Assembly: GCF_900106745.1 (NCBI RefSeq)
Contig: NZ_FNNV01000011.1
Span: 172,810 to 236,809 of the forward strand
Reading direction: 5' to 3'
Length of the DNA stretch: 64,000 nucleotides
DNA from: Paenibacillus sp. CF384
Lineage (GTDB): Bacteria; Bacillota; Bacilli; Paenibacillales; Paenibacillaceae
The notes under the pieces are model-generated. The model was not told where the DNA came from. It saw only the letters and a list, made by a program, of their open reading frames with translations, and ran no database searches. The position numbers and the translations under genes were made by a program. Shown here piece after piece: positions 27,668 through 35,699 of this stretch. Each line of letters opens with the position of its first letter. Within the stretch, counting starts at the first letter, position 1.

Positions 27668-28906
27668 ATGGCGAAGGAAAAAATCGTGCTGGCTTACTCG
27701 GGCGGTCTGGATACGTCTGTTATTCTAAAATGGCTCAAAGAAACCTACGACGCGGAAATTATCGCATTTACAGCGGACATCGGGCAAAAGGATGAGCTGG
27801 ATGGTCTGGAAGCGAAAGCGTTGGCTACAGGCGCTTCCAAAGTATACATCGACGATCTGCGCGACGAGTTCGCGGAAGATTTCATCTATCCAATGTTCCA
27901 ATCCGGCGCACTCTATGAAGGTCAGTACCTGCTGGGTACTTCCATCGCACGTCCGCTGATTGCCAAACGCATGGTGGACATCGCTCGCGCCGAAGGCGCA
28001 ACAGCCATTGCGCACGGCGCAACAGGCAAAGGCAACGACCAAGTTCGTTTCGAGCTGACGGCTGCCGCACTTGCTCCGGACATCGACGTCATCGCTCCTT
28101 GGCGCATTGAAGCATTCCGTGAACAATTCCCGGGACGCGCTGAAATGATCGCCTATGCAGAGAAGCACAACATTCCGGTTCAAGCGTCTGCGGCTAAGCC
28201 GTATTCGATGGACCGCAACCTGCTGCACATCAGCTTTGAGAGCGGCATGCTGGAGGATCCTTGGTTCGATCCAAGCAGCGACGAGAACAAAGGCATGTTC
28301 GTCTTGTCCGTGTCCCCTGAGGACGCGCCGGATCAAGCCGAATATGTAGAGCTTACCTTCGAAGCCGGCAATTGTATCGCTGTTAATGGCGAGAAGTTGA
28401 GCCCGCTGCAAGCGATGGAGAAGCTTAATGAACTTGGCGGCAAGCACGGTATCGGCCGTGTTGATATGGTGGAGAACCGTTTCGTCGGCATGAAGAGCCG
28501 TGGCGTATACGAGACACCGGGCGGTACGATCCTATTCACCGCACACCGCAAAATGGAGTCGCTCACGATGGACCGCGACGTCATGCACCTGCGTGATTCC
28601 CTCATTTCCAAATACGCATCACTCGTATATAACGGTTTCTGGTTCGCTCCTGAGCGTCTGGCGCTCCAAGCGCTTGTACTCGAAAGCCAGAAGAACGTAA
28701 CAGGCGTCGTTCGTCTGAAGCTGTACAAGGGCAATGTCATCGGCGCCGGCGTGAAAAGCCCGGTCAGCCTGTACAACCCGGATATCGCAACGATGGAAGC
28801 AGATCCGTCCAAAGCGTATGACCAAGGCGATGCAACCGGCTTTATCCGCCTGAACGCGCTGCGTCTGAAAGTGTCCTCCGGCGTGGAGCAGAACAAGCAG
28901 CAGTAA
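27668..28906 (+). CDS. argG: Argininosuccinate synthase
   Basis: ArgG joins citrulline and aspartate with ATP. The 412-residue protein has the N-type ATP pyrophosphatase loop [10 protein letters not shown] at residues 9-18, the [13 protein letters not shown] segment and the [12 protein letters not shown] citrulline/aspartate region. It is separated from argF by 64 bases with no terminator seen, so it probably belongs to the same transcript. Confidence 0.98.
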   Translation: MAKEKIVLAYSGGLDTSVILKWLKETYDAEIIAFTADIGQKDELDGLEAKALATGASKVYIDDLRDEFAEDFIYPMFQSGALYEGQYLLGTSIARPLIAKRMVDIARAEGATAIAHGATGKGNDQVRFELTAAALAPDIDVIAPWRIEAFREQFPGRAEMIAYAEKHNIPVQASAAKPYSMDRNLLHISFESGMLEDPWFDPSSDENKGMFVLSVSPEDAPDQAEYVELTFEAGNCIAVNGEKLSPLQAMEKLNELGGKHGIGRVDMVENRFVGMKSRGVYETPGGTILFTAHRKMESLTMDRDVMHLRDSLISKYASLVYNGFWFAPERLALQALVLESQKNVTGVVRLKLYKGNVIGAGVKSPVSLYNPDIATMEADPSKAYDQGDATGFIRLNALRLKVSSGVEQNKQQ

Positions 28907-28937
28907 GGCAAGCGAAACGATAAAGGAGTGCACCTGT

Positions 28938-30353
28938 GTGAGTAAATTATGGGGCGGCAGGTTTACGAAGAAAACCGACCAACTGGTAGAGGAATATACG
29001 GCATCCATTTTATTTGATAAAGAGCTTGCTGAAGAGGATATTCAAGGGAGCTTGGCCCATGTCACGATGCTGGGCAAGCAGGGCATTCTGCCTGCAGACG
29101 ACGTGGAGAAAATCATTGATGGCTTGCACCGCGTCTTGCAGCGCATCAAACGCGGCGACATTGAATTCTCCATCGCCGACGAAGATATCCACATGAACAT
29201 CGAGAAGACGCTGATCGACGATGTGGGTCCGGTTGGCGGCAAGCTGCACACCGGCCGCAGCCGCAACGATCAGGTTGCCACCGACATGCATCTGTACCTG
29301 CGTAAGCGGGTCGTGGAGTTCGTTGATCTGCTGCAGAAGCTGCAAGCTGCGCTGGTGCAGCAGGCTACGGCAAACATTGATACGATTCTGCCTGGTTATA
29401 CGCACCTGCAGCGTGCACAGCCAATTCTGTTCGCGCACCATATGATGGCCTATGTAGCCATGTTCGGCCGTGATATCGAGCGTTTGCAGGACAGCTACAA
29501 ACGGGTAAACACATTACCCCTCGGAGCTGGCGCATTGGCAGGCACGACGTTCCCGATCGATCGTCATTTCGTAGCGAGTCAGCTGAAGTTTGACCGCGTC
29601 TACGAGAACAGCCTCGATGCGGTAAGCGACCGCGACTTCATTCTGGAATTCCTGTCGCACGCGTCCATCATCATGATGCATCTGTCGCGTCTAAGCGAAG
29701 AGTTCATCCTGTGGTCGAGCACGGAGTTTCACTTCGTTGAGCTCGACGATGCTTTCTGCACAGGCAGCAGCATCATGCCGCAGAAGAAGAATCCAGACGT
29801 GCCGGAGCTTGTCCGCGGGAAAACAGGTCGCGTTTATGGCAACCTCGTTGGCTTATTGACGGTACTCAAGTCCCTGCCGCTTGCTTATAACAAAGACATG
29901 CAGGAAGACAAAGAAGGCATGTTCGATACGGTCCGCACGCTGCAAGGCGCGCTGCAATTGTATGCCCCGATGGTGGCGACAATGAAGGTGAACAAGGACC
30001 GGATGCGTCAAGCCGTCAATCAAGATTTCTCGAACGCGACCGATATCGCCGACTTCCTGGTTGGCAAAGGTCTGCCGTTCCGTCAAGCGCATGAAGTCAT
30101 CGGCAAGACGGTATTGTACTGCATCCAGCAGGGCAAATACTTGCTGGATCTCACGCTTGATGAGTTCAAGCAGTTCTCTTCGTTGTTCGACGATCGCATC
30201 TACGAGGTGCTGCAGCCGGAGAATGTTGTCAATGCACGCAACGTCTACGGCGGCACGGCCAAGACGCAAGTCGTCGAAGCCATCGCCCGCGCGGAGCAAG
30301 ACCTGGCCGCAACAGCGGAATGGATTACCGAATACGCGGAACGCAGCCGCTAA
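28938..30353 (+). CDS. argH: Argininosuccinate lyase
   Basis: ArgH splits argininosuccinate into arginine and fumarate. The 471-residue fumarase-superfamily protein has the signature [12 protein letters not shown] (near residue 277), [12 protein letters not shown] and [10 protein letters not shown] with the catalytic His. It starts with GTG at 28938 after AAAGGAGTG and is the last gene of argCJBDFGH; a strong terminator follows. Confidence 0.98.
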   Translation: MSKLWGGRFTKKTDQLVEEYTASILFDKELAEEDIQGSLAHVTMLGKQGILPADDVEKIIDGLHRVLQRIKRGDIEFSIADEDIHMNIEKTLIDDVGPVGGKLHTGRSRNDQVATDMHLYLRKRVVEFVDLLQKLQAALVQQATANIDTILPGYTHLQRAQPILFAHHMMAYVAMFGRDIERLQDSYKRVNTLPLGAGALAGTTFPIDRHFVASQLKFDRVYENSLDAVSDRDFILEFLSHASIIMMHLSRLSEEFILWSSTEFHFVELDDAFCTGSSIMPQKKNPDVPELVRGKTGRVYGNLVGLLTVLKSLPLAYNKDMQEDKEGMFDTVRTLQGALQLYAPMVATMKVNKDRMRQAVNQDFSNATDIADFLVGKGLPFRQAHEVIGKTVLYCIQQGKYLLDLTLDEFKQFSSLFDDRIYEVLQPENVVNARNVYGGTAKTQVVEAIARAEQDLAATAEWITEYAERSR

Positions 30354-30358
30354 ATAGC

Positions 30359-30412
30359 AAAAAGGCCGTAATTTCAAGTAGCTTACTCTACTTGGCATTA
30401 CGGCCTTTTTTG
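30359..30412 (+). terminator. Terminator of the arg operon
   Basis: AAAAAGGCCGTAAT (30359-30372) pairs with ATTACGGCCTTTTT (30397-30410), and an inner stem CAAGTAG/CTACTTG (30375-30381, 30388-30394) extends it. The A-run before and T-run after make it usable from both directions. Confidence 0.93.
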
Positions 30413-30481
30413 TTTGCTATTTAGGTAGGAGGAGCTGCGGCGGACTATCGGCGGCCTCGTGGTTGAGGGGGCGCGCTGGAG

Positions 30482-30634
30482 GAGAGGTACCAGCTACCGC
30501 ACATTAGCGAGAGAGTGACGAAATTGCACAAAGAGAGGTAGCAGCTACCGCACATTAGCGAGAGAGCGACGAAACCGCACCAAGAGAGGTCCCAGTTACC
30601 GCACATAGGTGGGAAAGCGGCGAATTGAGATCAC
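30482..30634. repeat. Three imperfect 51-bp tandem repeats
   Basis: Units begin at 30482, 30533 and 30584, each opening with GAGAGGT. The first two share almost all 51 bases; the third has drifted. Each unit holds an imperfect palindrome of the GGTAGC-A-GCTACC type, perfect in the second unit. The period is 17 codons, and one frame is open across units except for a TAG in the second and a TGA at the end. It is not CRISPR-like, because there are no unique spacers. Confidence 0.85.
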
Positions 30635-30692
30635 ACCGAGCGCGAGCTCATCCGATCACGTATGAACAAGAGGCGCGGCCAAGCATTCCCAT

Positions 30693-30881
30693 GGAATGTT
30701 GCTAATTATGCAACATTCCTGCCCAGAATGAGCACTGGCAGAGGAAATGTTGCGCTATTTGCAACAATTTCTTCTCATATCTTCACTTGCCCCGCAATTT
30801 GCTTGGAAATGATGCATTAAGTGCAACATTCCGGCGGATTCACTCTCATGGGCAGTTAAATGTTGCATTCTATGCAACATT
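30693..30881. repeat. Array of four ATGTTGC...GCAACAT palindromes
   Basis: Four inverted repeats with a shared core: 30693-30719 (perfect 10-base arms GGAATGTTGC/GCAACATTCC), 30745-30770, 30805-30832 and 30859-30881. Loops are 6-8 bases. Centres are about 51, 62 and 52 bases apart. The sequences between palindromes are not obviously related. The rest of the 30413-31005 gap holds no gene I can support. Confidence 0.85.
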
Positions 30882-30897
30882 ATTGATTAACCCCAAA

Positions 30898-30953
30898 GAC
30901 CGCTCATTCGGTCATGTGTTTGTACCCCTACAAACATACGAAATGAAGCGGTC
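30898..30953 (-). terminator. Long hairpin, possible terminator of the VanW-family gene
   Basis: GACCGC (30898-30903) pairs with GCGGTC (30948-30953), with further CATT/AATG pairing and a strong inner stem GTTTGTA/TACAAAC near 30918-30936. On the minus strand it lies about 50 bases past the VanW stop, but only three T follow the stem, so it is a weak terminator or some other structured element. Confidence 0.5.
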
Positions 30954-31005
30954 CTATGAAAAATCTGCTGCCGCCAGAATGGACAGTTTATCACTTTCCG
31001 CCCGC

Positions 31006-32490
31006 CTACTGCGCCACGCCGTCCTCTAGCAGCGGCGCTTCATCCTTGCCGTTGTCAGGATGAGACTGCTCCGGCGCTACAGCATAGACGACCGGCTGTG
31101 CCCGGTACGTATCCCTCGAGATGCGTGTGCGCGAAACTTTCACGCCATTCTCCAGCTTCGTGCGGTACGTCTCGACAATGTAGCCGGGTTTGCCGGATGC
31201 AAGCTTGCGTCGTTCGCCGGGCATCATCGAAGCCGACGGCACTTCCTTCACCGGTGGAACGACAGTAGCCACCGTCTTGGAATCTAACTTGTACTGCACG
31301 GTCCTAGGCAAGGTCCCGAAGATCTTTACCGTGACCCGGCGATTCTCCACTTCCGTCACAATGACGAGATGCTTGCCGGTCGTGTTCTTGAATTTGAAGT
31401 TGATCGCATCATCGGCGTAAGTCGCATCTCGGCCCATAGGCAAATAAGCTACGGGAAGGGAGTGATTGCGCCGCTCCACCATATCGAGGCCAGCGAATAA
31501 TACAGCATTGTACAAGGTGCTGGACACTTGGCAGATGCCGCCGCCGACGCCTGGAACGAACTCGCCGTTTAGAATGACAGGCGCTTGGCGATAGCCGTAT
31601 TTTTTGTTGGTTAAAGCAATGACCTTGCTGTAATCGAATAGTTCCCCGGGAGCAAGCTCCATGCCGCTCAGCGTCTTAGCCGTCATCGTCACATTGTAAG
31701 CACGACCGGCGCCGCTCGTCCTAAACGTCGTGGTAAAGGAAGAGATAAGCCGTTCGACCCCTTCATCCTTCAAGCGCTGCAGCGTGATGGAAGGATGGAT
31801 GACGCGGAGCTCTATCGGCCAGGTCATCGGAGACAGCTTCTTCCCATTCTTCCCCCAATTGCTCCCAATCGCCTTCCCGATCGCAGCTGTGGCATGGGCG
31901 TACATTTTATCGGTATCGAGTCGATAAGCATCCTTGTGCGGCGTATAGACGACCTTGTCGTCCTTCGTGATTTTCCGCGTTGCATTCACCGGTTCACCTG
32001 CGTCCATCCAGCCCCAAATACTGCGTATTTTCCCCACGAACACCTCTTTGTCCAAACTCACACCAATGGCCAGCTGCTGCTGAAATCTCCAACGATACTT
32101 GGCTCTTTTCCACAACGAACCGCTATTCAAGCGGTCCAAGGCTGCCAAGGCGTCCTTCGTATCCACTTCAATGCCGAGCTGTTCGAGCGTCCACGTTTTC
32201 TTCTTCCCTTCGCCGGTGCCGCCTTTTATCGTAACCGCAAGCTGCTCTAGCTGTTGCTTCCGCAGAGTCAGCAGCTGCTTGGCCTCCTCGATTCGAAGGG
32301 AACCGATGGGGATGTCGGCATCACTCCTCAGGTTCTGTCTGTTCGTTTCTGTAGGTTTCCTCAAGACAACATGTACTTGTTTCGGTATCGTTTGCTGGGA
32401 CGCATACCACCATAACCCGCCCCATCCGGCAGACGCGAGCAGGCACACCACCGCCAGAATCCAGATTAGCTGCAGCCGTTTCGTATTCAT
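31006..32490 (-). CDS. VanW family membrane-anchored protein
   Basis: The 494-residue protein begins with a short basic stretch and one hydrophobic helix (residues 7-28), then an outside-facing region with a peptidoglycan-binding_4-like segment (residues 50-220) and a VanW domain with GGGICQVSSTLYNAVLFAGLD (near residue 315) and ERRNHSLPVAYLPMGRDAT. The C-terminal 70 residues, with TYRTKLENG and a TRISRDTYR segment, resemble a G5-like domain. VanW proteins occur in some vancomycin-resistance clusters, but most are chromosomal wall-associated proteins of unknown function, and no van genes are near. AGGAAG precedes the ATG at 32490. Confidence 0.87.
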   Translation of the reverse strand: MNTKRLQLIWILAVVCLLASAGWGGLWWYASQQTIPKQVHVVLRKPTETNRQNLRSDADIPIGSLRIEEAKQLLTLRKQQLEQLAVTIKGGTGEGKKKTWTLEQLGIEVDTKDALAALDRLNSGSLWKRAKYRWRFQQQLAIGVSLDKEVFVGKIRSIWGWMDAGEPVNATRKITKDDKVVYTPHKDAYRLDTDKMYAHATAAIGKAIGSNWGKNGKKLSPMTWPIELRVIHPSITLQRLKDEGVERLISSFTTTFRTSGAGRAYNVTMTAKTLSGMELAPGELFDYSKVIALTNKKYGYRQAPVILNGEFVPGVGGGICQVSSTLYNAVLFAGLDMVERRNHSLPVAYLPMGRDATYADDAINFKFKNTTGKHLVIVTEVENRRVTVKIFGTLPRTVQYKLDSKTVATVVPPVKEVPSASMMPGERRKLASGKPGYIVETYRTKLENGVKVSRTRISRDTYRAQPVVYAVAPEQSHPDNGKDEAPLLEDGVAQ

Positions 32491-32760
32491 AGCTTCCTAT
32501 CACCTCGGGGCCAGTATTCGTACATGTATATGCGCCGAGGGCTTCATTTCTGCCATCTGTTTGTACAATTCTCTTCAGTGAACCAAGCCGCTGATAGCCG
32601 CGAACAGGACGTTTGTCGAAAAATATACGGTACGAAGCACTAGATTCGCGCTTTACGGTTCATGAGAAATATGAAAAATGCAGAAAACAGGACTTTGGTA
32701 GAGGATTTACCGCAATCATGTCGAATAGTTAAAAGCTGACTACCTACAGGATGTGATATT

Positions 32761-33447
32761 GTGATTGAATTGCAAGATATTTGGAAGACGTACGCAGACG
32801 GCACTCACGCACTCCGCGGCGTTTCTGTTCGTATAGACCGAAATGAATTCGTTTACTTGGTTGGACCTTCCGGAGCTGGAAAATCTACCTTCATGAAACT
32901 GATCTATCGCGAGGAAATTCCATCCAAAGGACAAATCTCCGTGAATGGGTTTAACATCGGTAAGTTAAAGCCCCGTAAGATCCCTTATGTTCGGCGGAAC
33001 ATCGGCGTTATTTTCCAAGATTATCGCTTGCTGCCGAAACTGACCGTTTACGAGAACATCGCATTTGCGATGGAGGTTATTGAAGCGCCTCGCCGAGTGA
33101 TCAAGAAACGGACGATGGAAGTGCTGGAGCTCGTCGGACTTCGCGGTAAGCATGCAAGCTTGCCTCAGCAGCTATCGGGCGGCGAGCAGCAACGGGTCGC
33201 AATCGCGCGAGCGATCGTCAACAATCCGGCCGTCATCGTGGCGGACGAGCCAACAGGTAACCTAGACCCCGAAACCTCGTGGGGCATTATGAATTTGCTC
33301 GAAGAGATCAACTTCCGCGGCACTACGATCATCATGGCCACGCACAACAAAGAGATTGTGAATACGCTCCGCAAACGCGTCATCGCCATCGAGAACGGAA
33401 CGATTGTGCGTGATGAAGTGAGAGGAGAGTACGGCTATGAAAGTTAG
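32761..33447 (+). CDS. ftsE: Cell-division ABC transporter ATPase FtsE
   Basis: The 228-residue ATPase has Walker A GPSGAGKST, the Q-loop IFQDYRLLP, the signature LSGGEQQRV, Walker B VIVADEPTG and the switch ATHN. With FtsX it forms a membrane complex that turns ATP hydrolysis into activation of peptidoglycan hydrolases. It starts with GTG at 32761 after AGGATGTGAT. Its end overlaps ftsX by 11 bases. No convincing promoter was found in the 270-base gap shared with the divergent VanW-family gene. Confidence 0.97.
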   Translation: MIELQDIWKTYADGTHALRGVSVRIDRNEFVYLVGPSGAGKSTFMKLIYREEIPSKGQISVNGFNIGKLKPRKIPYVRRNIGVIFQDYRLLPKLTVYENIAFAMEVIEAPRRVIKKRTMEVLELVGLRGKHASLPQQLSGGEQQRVAIARAIVNNPAVIVADEPTGNLDPETSWGIMNLLEEINFRGTTIIMATHNKEIVNTLRKRVIAIENGTIVRDEVRGEYGYES

Positions 33448-34354
33448 CACCATTATCCGCCACCTTCGCGAAGGGGTGAAGAACGTGGTGCGCAACGGCT
33501 GGATGACTTTTGCCTCCGTCAGCTCCATCGTCATTTCTTTATTTATCCTGGGCGCGTTTCTACTGCTGGCATTGAACGTCAACAACTTGGCGGACCAAAT
33601 CGAGAGCCAGGTACAGATTCGGGTGTACTTGCAGCTGAATACCGAGGATGCCAAGATTAACGAGCTTAAGAATGCGATCGGCAATATTCCCGAGGTTAGC
33701 AAGATCGAATTCATATCCAAGGAGAAGGGGCTTGAGTCCCTACGCGAGAGCATCGGTGCTGACGGCGCTGAGCTGCTCGAAGGGTATGACAAGACGAACA
33801 ACCCGCTGCCGGACTCCTTTACCGTAGAGGTGTTTGAGCCGCAGAAGATCGCTTTTGCCGCGAAACAGATTGAAGCGATTGGCAAAGCAGACGAGACATT
33901 GCCGATTACAAGCGTGAAATACGGGAAAGGCACCGTAGAAACGCTATTCAAAATCATGAACGCCGTCCGCAATATCGGATTGGTTATTGTAGCGGGACTT
34001 GGTTTAACCGCGATGTTCCTCATCTCCAACACGATTAAGATGACCATTCTGGCACGCCGCCGCGAGATCGGCATTATGAAGCTGGTTGGGGCTACGAATA
34101 ATTTTATCCGCTGGCCGTTCTTTATCGAAGGTGCATTGATTGGTATCTTCGGTTCGGTGGTCACGGTTACCTTGCTGATGCTCGGGTACTCCAGGCTGGT
34201 TGAGGTGTCTCAGGTTGAGCTCGGCCTTATGATGATTAAACTCGTGACATTGAAGGAAGCAGGCTTTAATGTGTCCGTCCTGATTATGGGGCTTGGCATT
34301 CTGATTGGTATTTGGGGAAGCACCTTGTCGGTGCGAAAGTACTTGAAAGTGTAG
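33437..34354 (+). CDS. ftsX: Cell-division membrane protein FtsX
   Basis: The 305-residue protein has the FtsX layout: one helix near residues 22-46, a large outside loop (about 47-175) that binds hydrolase partners, then three helices, ending in an FtsX permease domain with RRREIGIMKLVGATNNFIRWPF. It lies inside the end of ftsE and directly before the M23 endopeptidase that is its likely partner. Confidence 0.96.
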   Translation: MKVSTIIRHLREGVKNVVRNGWMTFASVSSIVISLFILGAFLLLALNVNNLADQIESQVQIRVYLQLNTEDAKINELKNAIGNIPEVSKIEFISKEKGLESLRESIGADGAELLEGYDKTNNPLPDSFTVEVFEPQKIAFAAKQIEAIGKADETLPITSVKYGKGTVETLFKIMNAVRNIGLVIVAGLGLTAMFLISNTIKMTILARRREIGIMKLVGATNNFIRWPFFIEGALIGIFGSVVTVTLLMLGYSRLVEVSQVELGLMMIKLVTLKEAGFNVSVLIMGLGILIGIWGSTLSVRKYLKV

Positions 34355-34366
34355 GTGAATGGAAAC

Positions 34367-35545
34367 GTGAACGTGAAGAAAGGGATCGCCGTTCTAGCCA
34401 TTATCGTATTTGCCGGATTTGTGTTCCAACCCTATCAAGGCGAAGCTTCCTCGCAGCTGGACAAAATCAACAGTGAGCTCGCTAAAGTGCGCAAAGAAAT
34501 GAGCGCCGCTTCTCATAACCGCAATCAAGCGGACAAAGACAAGGAATATGTGCTGGCGATGAAAGAGAAGACAGCGAAGTCTGTCAACGAAATCATGCAG
34601 CAAATCAGCGAAGTCAGCACGCAGCTGAGCACCGTGCAGTCCCAAGTGGAAACGACGGAGGAGAAGCTGCAGCAAGCCGGCGAAGACCTCGATACGGCAG
34701 AGAAACGTCTGAAGACGCGGGACAAGCTGCTGCAATCGCGCATTCGTTTGATGTATACGAATGGATTCGTATCCTATATCGATGTAATGCTCAGCGCAAC
34801 AAGCTTTGGCGACTTTATCGACCGGATGGACTCGTTGAAGTCGATTCTAAGCCAAGACCGTGATATTCTTGCTGACCACAAGAAAGATAAAGAGCTTATT
34901 ACGCAGAAGAAAGCCGAAGTGGAGAAGTCGCTCGGTGACGTCAAGAAGATGTACGCGAAGCTTGCAGGCTTTGCAGATCTGCTCAAGGATAAAGAGAAAG
35001 AGAAAGAAGTTATGGTGCTTAAATATAAGAGCCAGGCGGAAGAGCTGGAGGAGATCAGCGAAGAGCAAGCAGATCTGCTGATTAGTCTGGCGAAGAAAGT
35101 GTCCGATCTGGAAGCGAAGAAGAAGAAAATCAAAGTGTATTACACCGGCGGCAAGCTTGGTATGCCGCTTCATTCCGAATGGCGTTTGTCTTCGCCGTTT
35201 GGCTATCGGATTCACCCTGTAACCGGAAGAAAGAAACTTCATGCCGGGATGGACATGGCGGCTCCGGGCGGAACGTCCATCTATGCGGCTGAGTCGGGTC
35301 TGGTCATTGTTGCCCAGTGGTGGAGTGAGTATGGCAACTGTGTCATCATCGATCATGGCGGCGGGCTGTGGACGGTTTACGGACATATTCGCAATGGCGG
35401 CATCAAGGTAGAGAAAGGCCAAACCGTGAAGCGCGGCCAGAAAATTGCGGAAGTGGGAAGCACGGGCATGTCCACCGGGAACCATTTGCATTTTGAAGTG
35501 CGCAAGAATCAAGAGGCGGTTAATCCCGCGCCTTATCTAAAGTAA
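34367..35545 (+). CDS. Exported coiled-coil M23 peptidoglycan endopeptidase (EnvC/PcsB-like partner of FtsEX)
   Basis: An N-terminal signal peptide (VKKGIAVLAIIVFAGF, cleavage likely after QGEA) is followed by a long coiled coil (residues about 30-240) and a LytM/M23 domain. The zinc ligands are intact: His292 and Asp296 in HAGMD, His375 in HLHFEV, with catalytic His340 in YGHI and His373. The protein should therefore cut peptide cross-links itself, unlike degenerate EnvC. Direct linkage to ftsEX suggests the coiled coil docks on the FtsX loop. Start GTG 34367 has AGGTGA 8 bases upstream; GTG 34355 or 34373 are possible. Confidence 0.9.
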   Translation: MNVKKGIAVLAIIVFAGFVFQPYQGEASSQLDKINSELAKVRKEMSAASHNRNQADKDKEYVLAMKEKTAKSVNEIMQQISEVSTQLSTVQSQVETTEEKLQQAGEDLDTAEKRLKTRDKLLQSRIRLMYTNGFVSYIDVMLSATSFGDFIDRMDSLKSILSQDRDILADHKKDKELITQKKAEVEKSLGDVKKMYAKLAGFADLLKDKEKEKEVMVLKYKSQAEELEEISEEQADLLISLAKKVSDLEAKKKKIKVYYTGGKLGMPLHSEWRLSSPFGYRIHPVTGRKKLHAGMDMAAPGGTSIYAAESGLVIVAQWWSEYGNCVIIDHGGGLWTVYGHIRNGGIKVEKGQTVKRGQKIAEVGSTGMSTGNHLHFEVRKNQEAVNPAPYLK

Positions 35546-35555
35546 ATAACGGGCG

Positions 35556-35629
35556 GAGCCTAGCAGGCTCGAATGCTGATATGACGATGCCGTACCCAGA
35601 TGCAAATAATTGGGTGCGGCTTGTCATAT
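35556..35629. other. Two hairpins between the M23 gene and ctpA
   Basis: A small stem GAGCCT/AGGCTC (35556-35570) is followed by a larger one: ATATGAC (35579-35585) pairs with GTCATAT (35623-35629), with inner ACCCA/TGGGT and GCCG/CGGC pairing. No T-run follows, so this is not a normal terminator. It may be an RNA processing site or a leader structure for ctpA. Confidence 0.55.
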
Positions 35630-35699
35630 ACTAGGGGAGATGTCAGAAGTAAGAAAAAATCTCACCATAGGCAGGGTATGCTCACGAAGGGGTGTTGAC

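Noticed and set aside
30482..30634. Possible CRISPR array
   Set aside because: The units are directly tandem with no unique spacers, and no cas genes are present.
30787..31029. 80-codon open frame in the gap after argH
   Set aside because: It runs through two palindromes of the repeat array and the long hairpin, with no ribosome binding site or coding pattern.
31006..32490. Vancomycin-resistance locus suggested by the VanW family name
   Set aside because: No vanA/H/X/R/S-type genes are near; chromosomal VanW-family proteins are common and not resistance genes by themselves.
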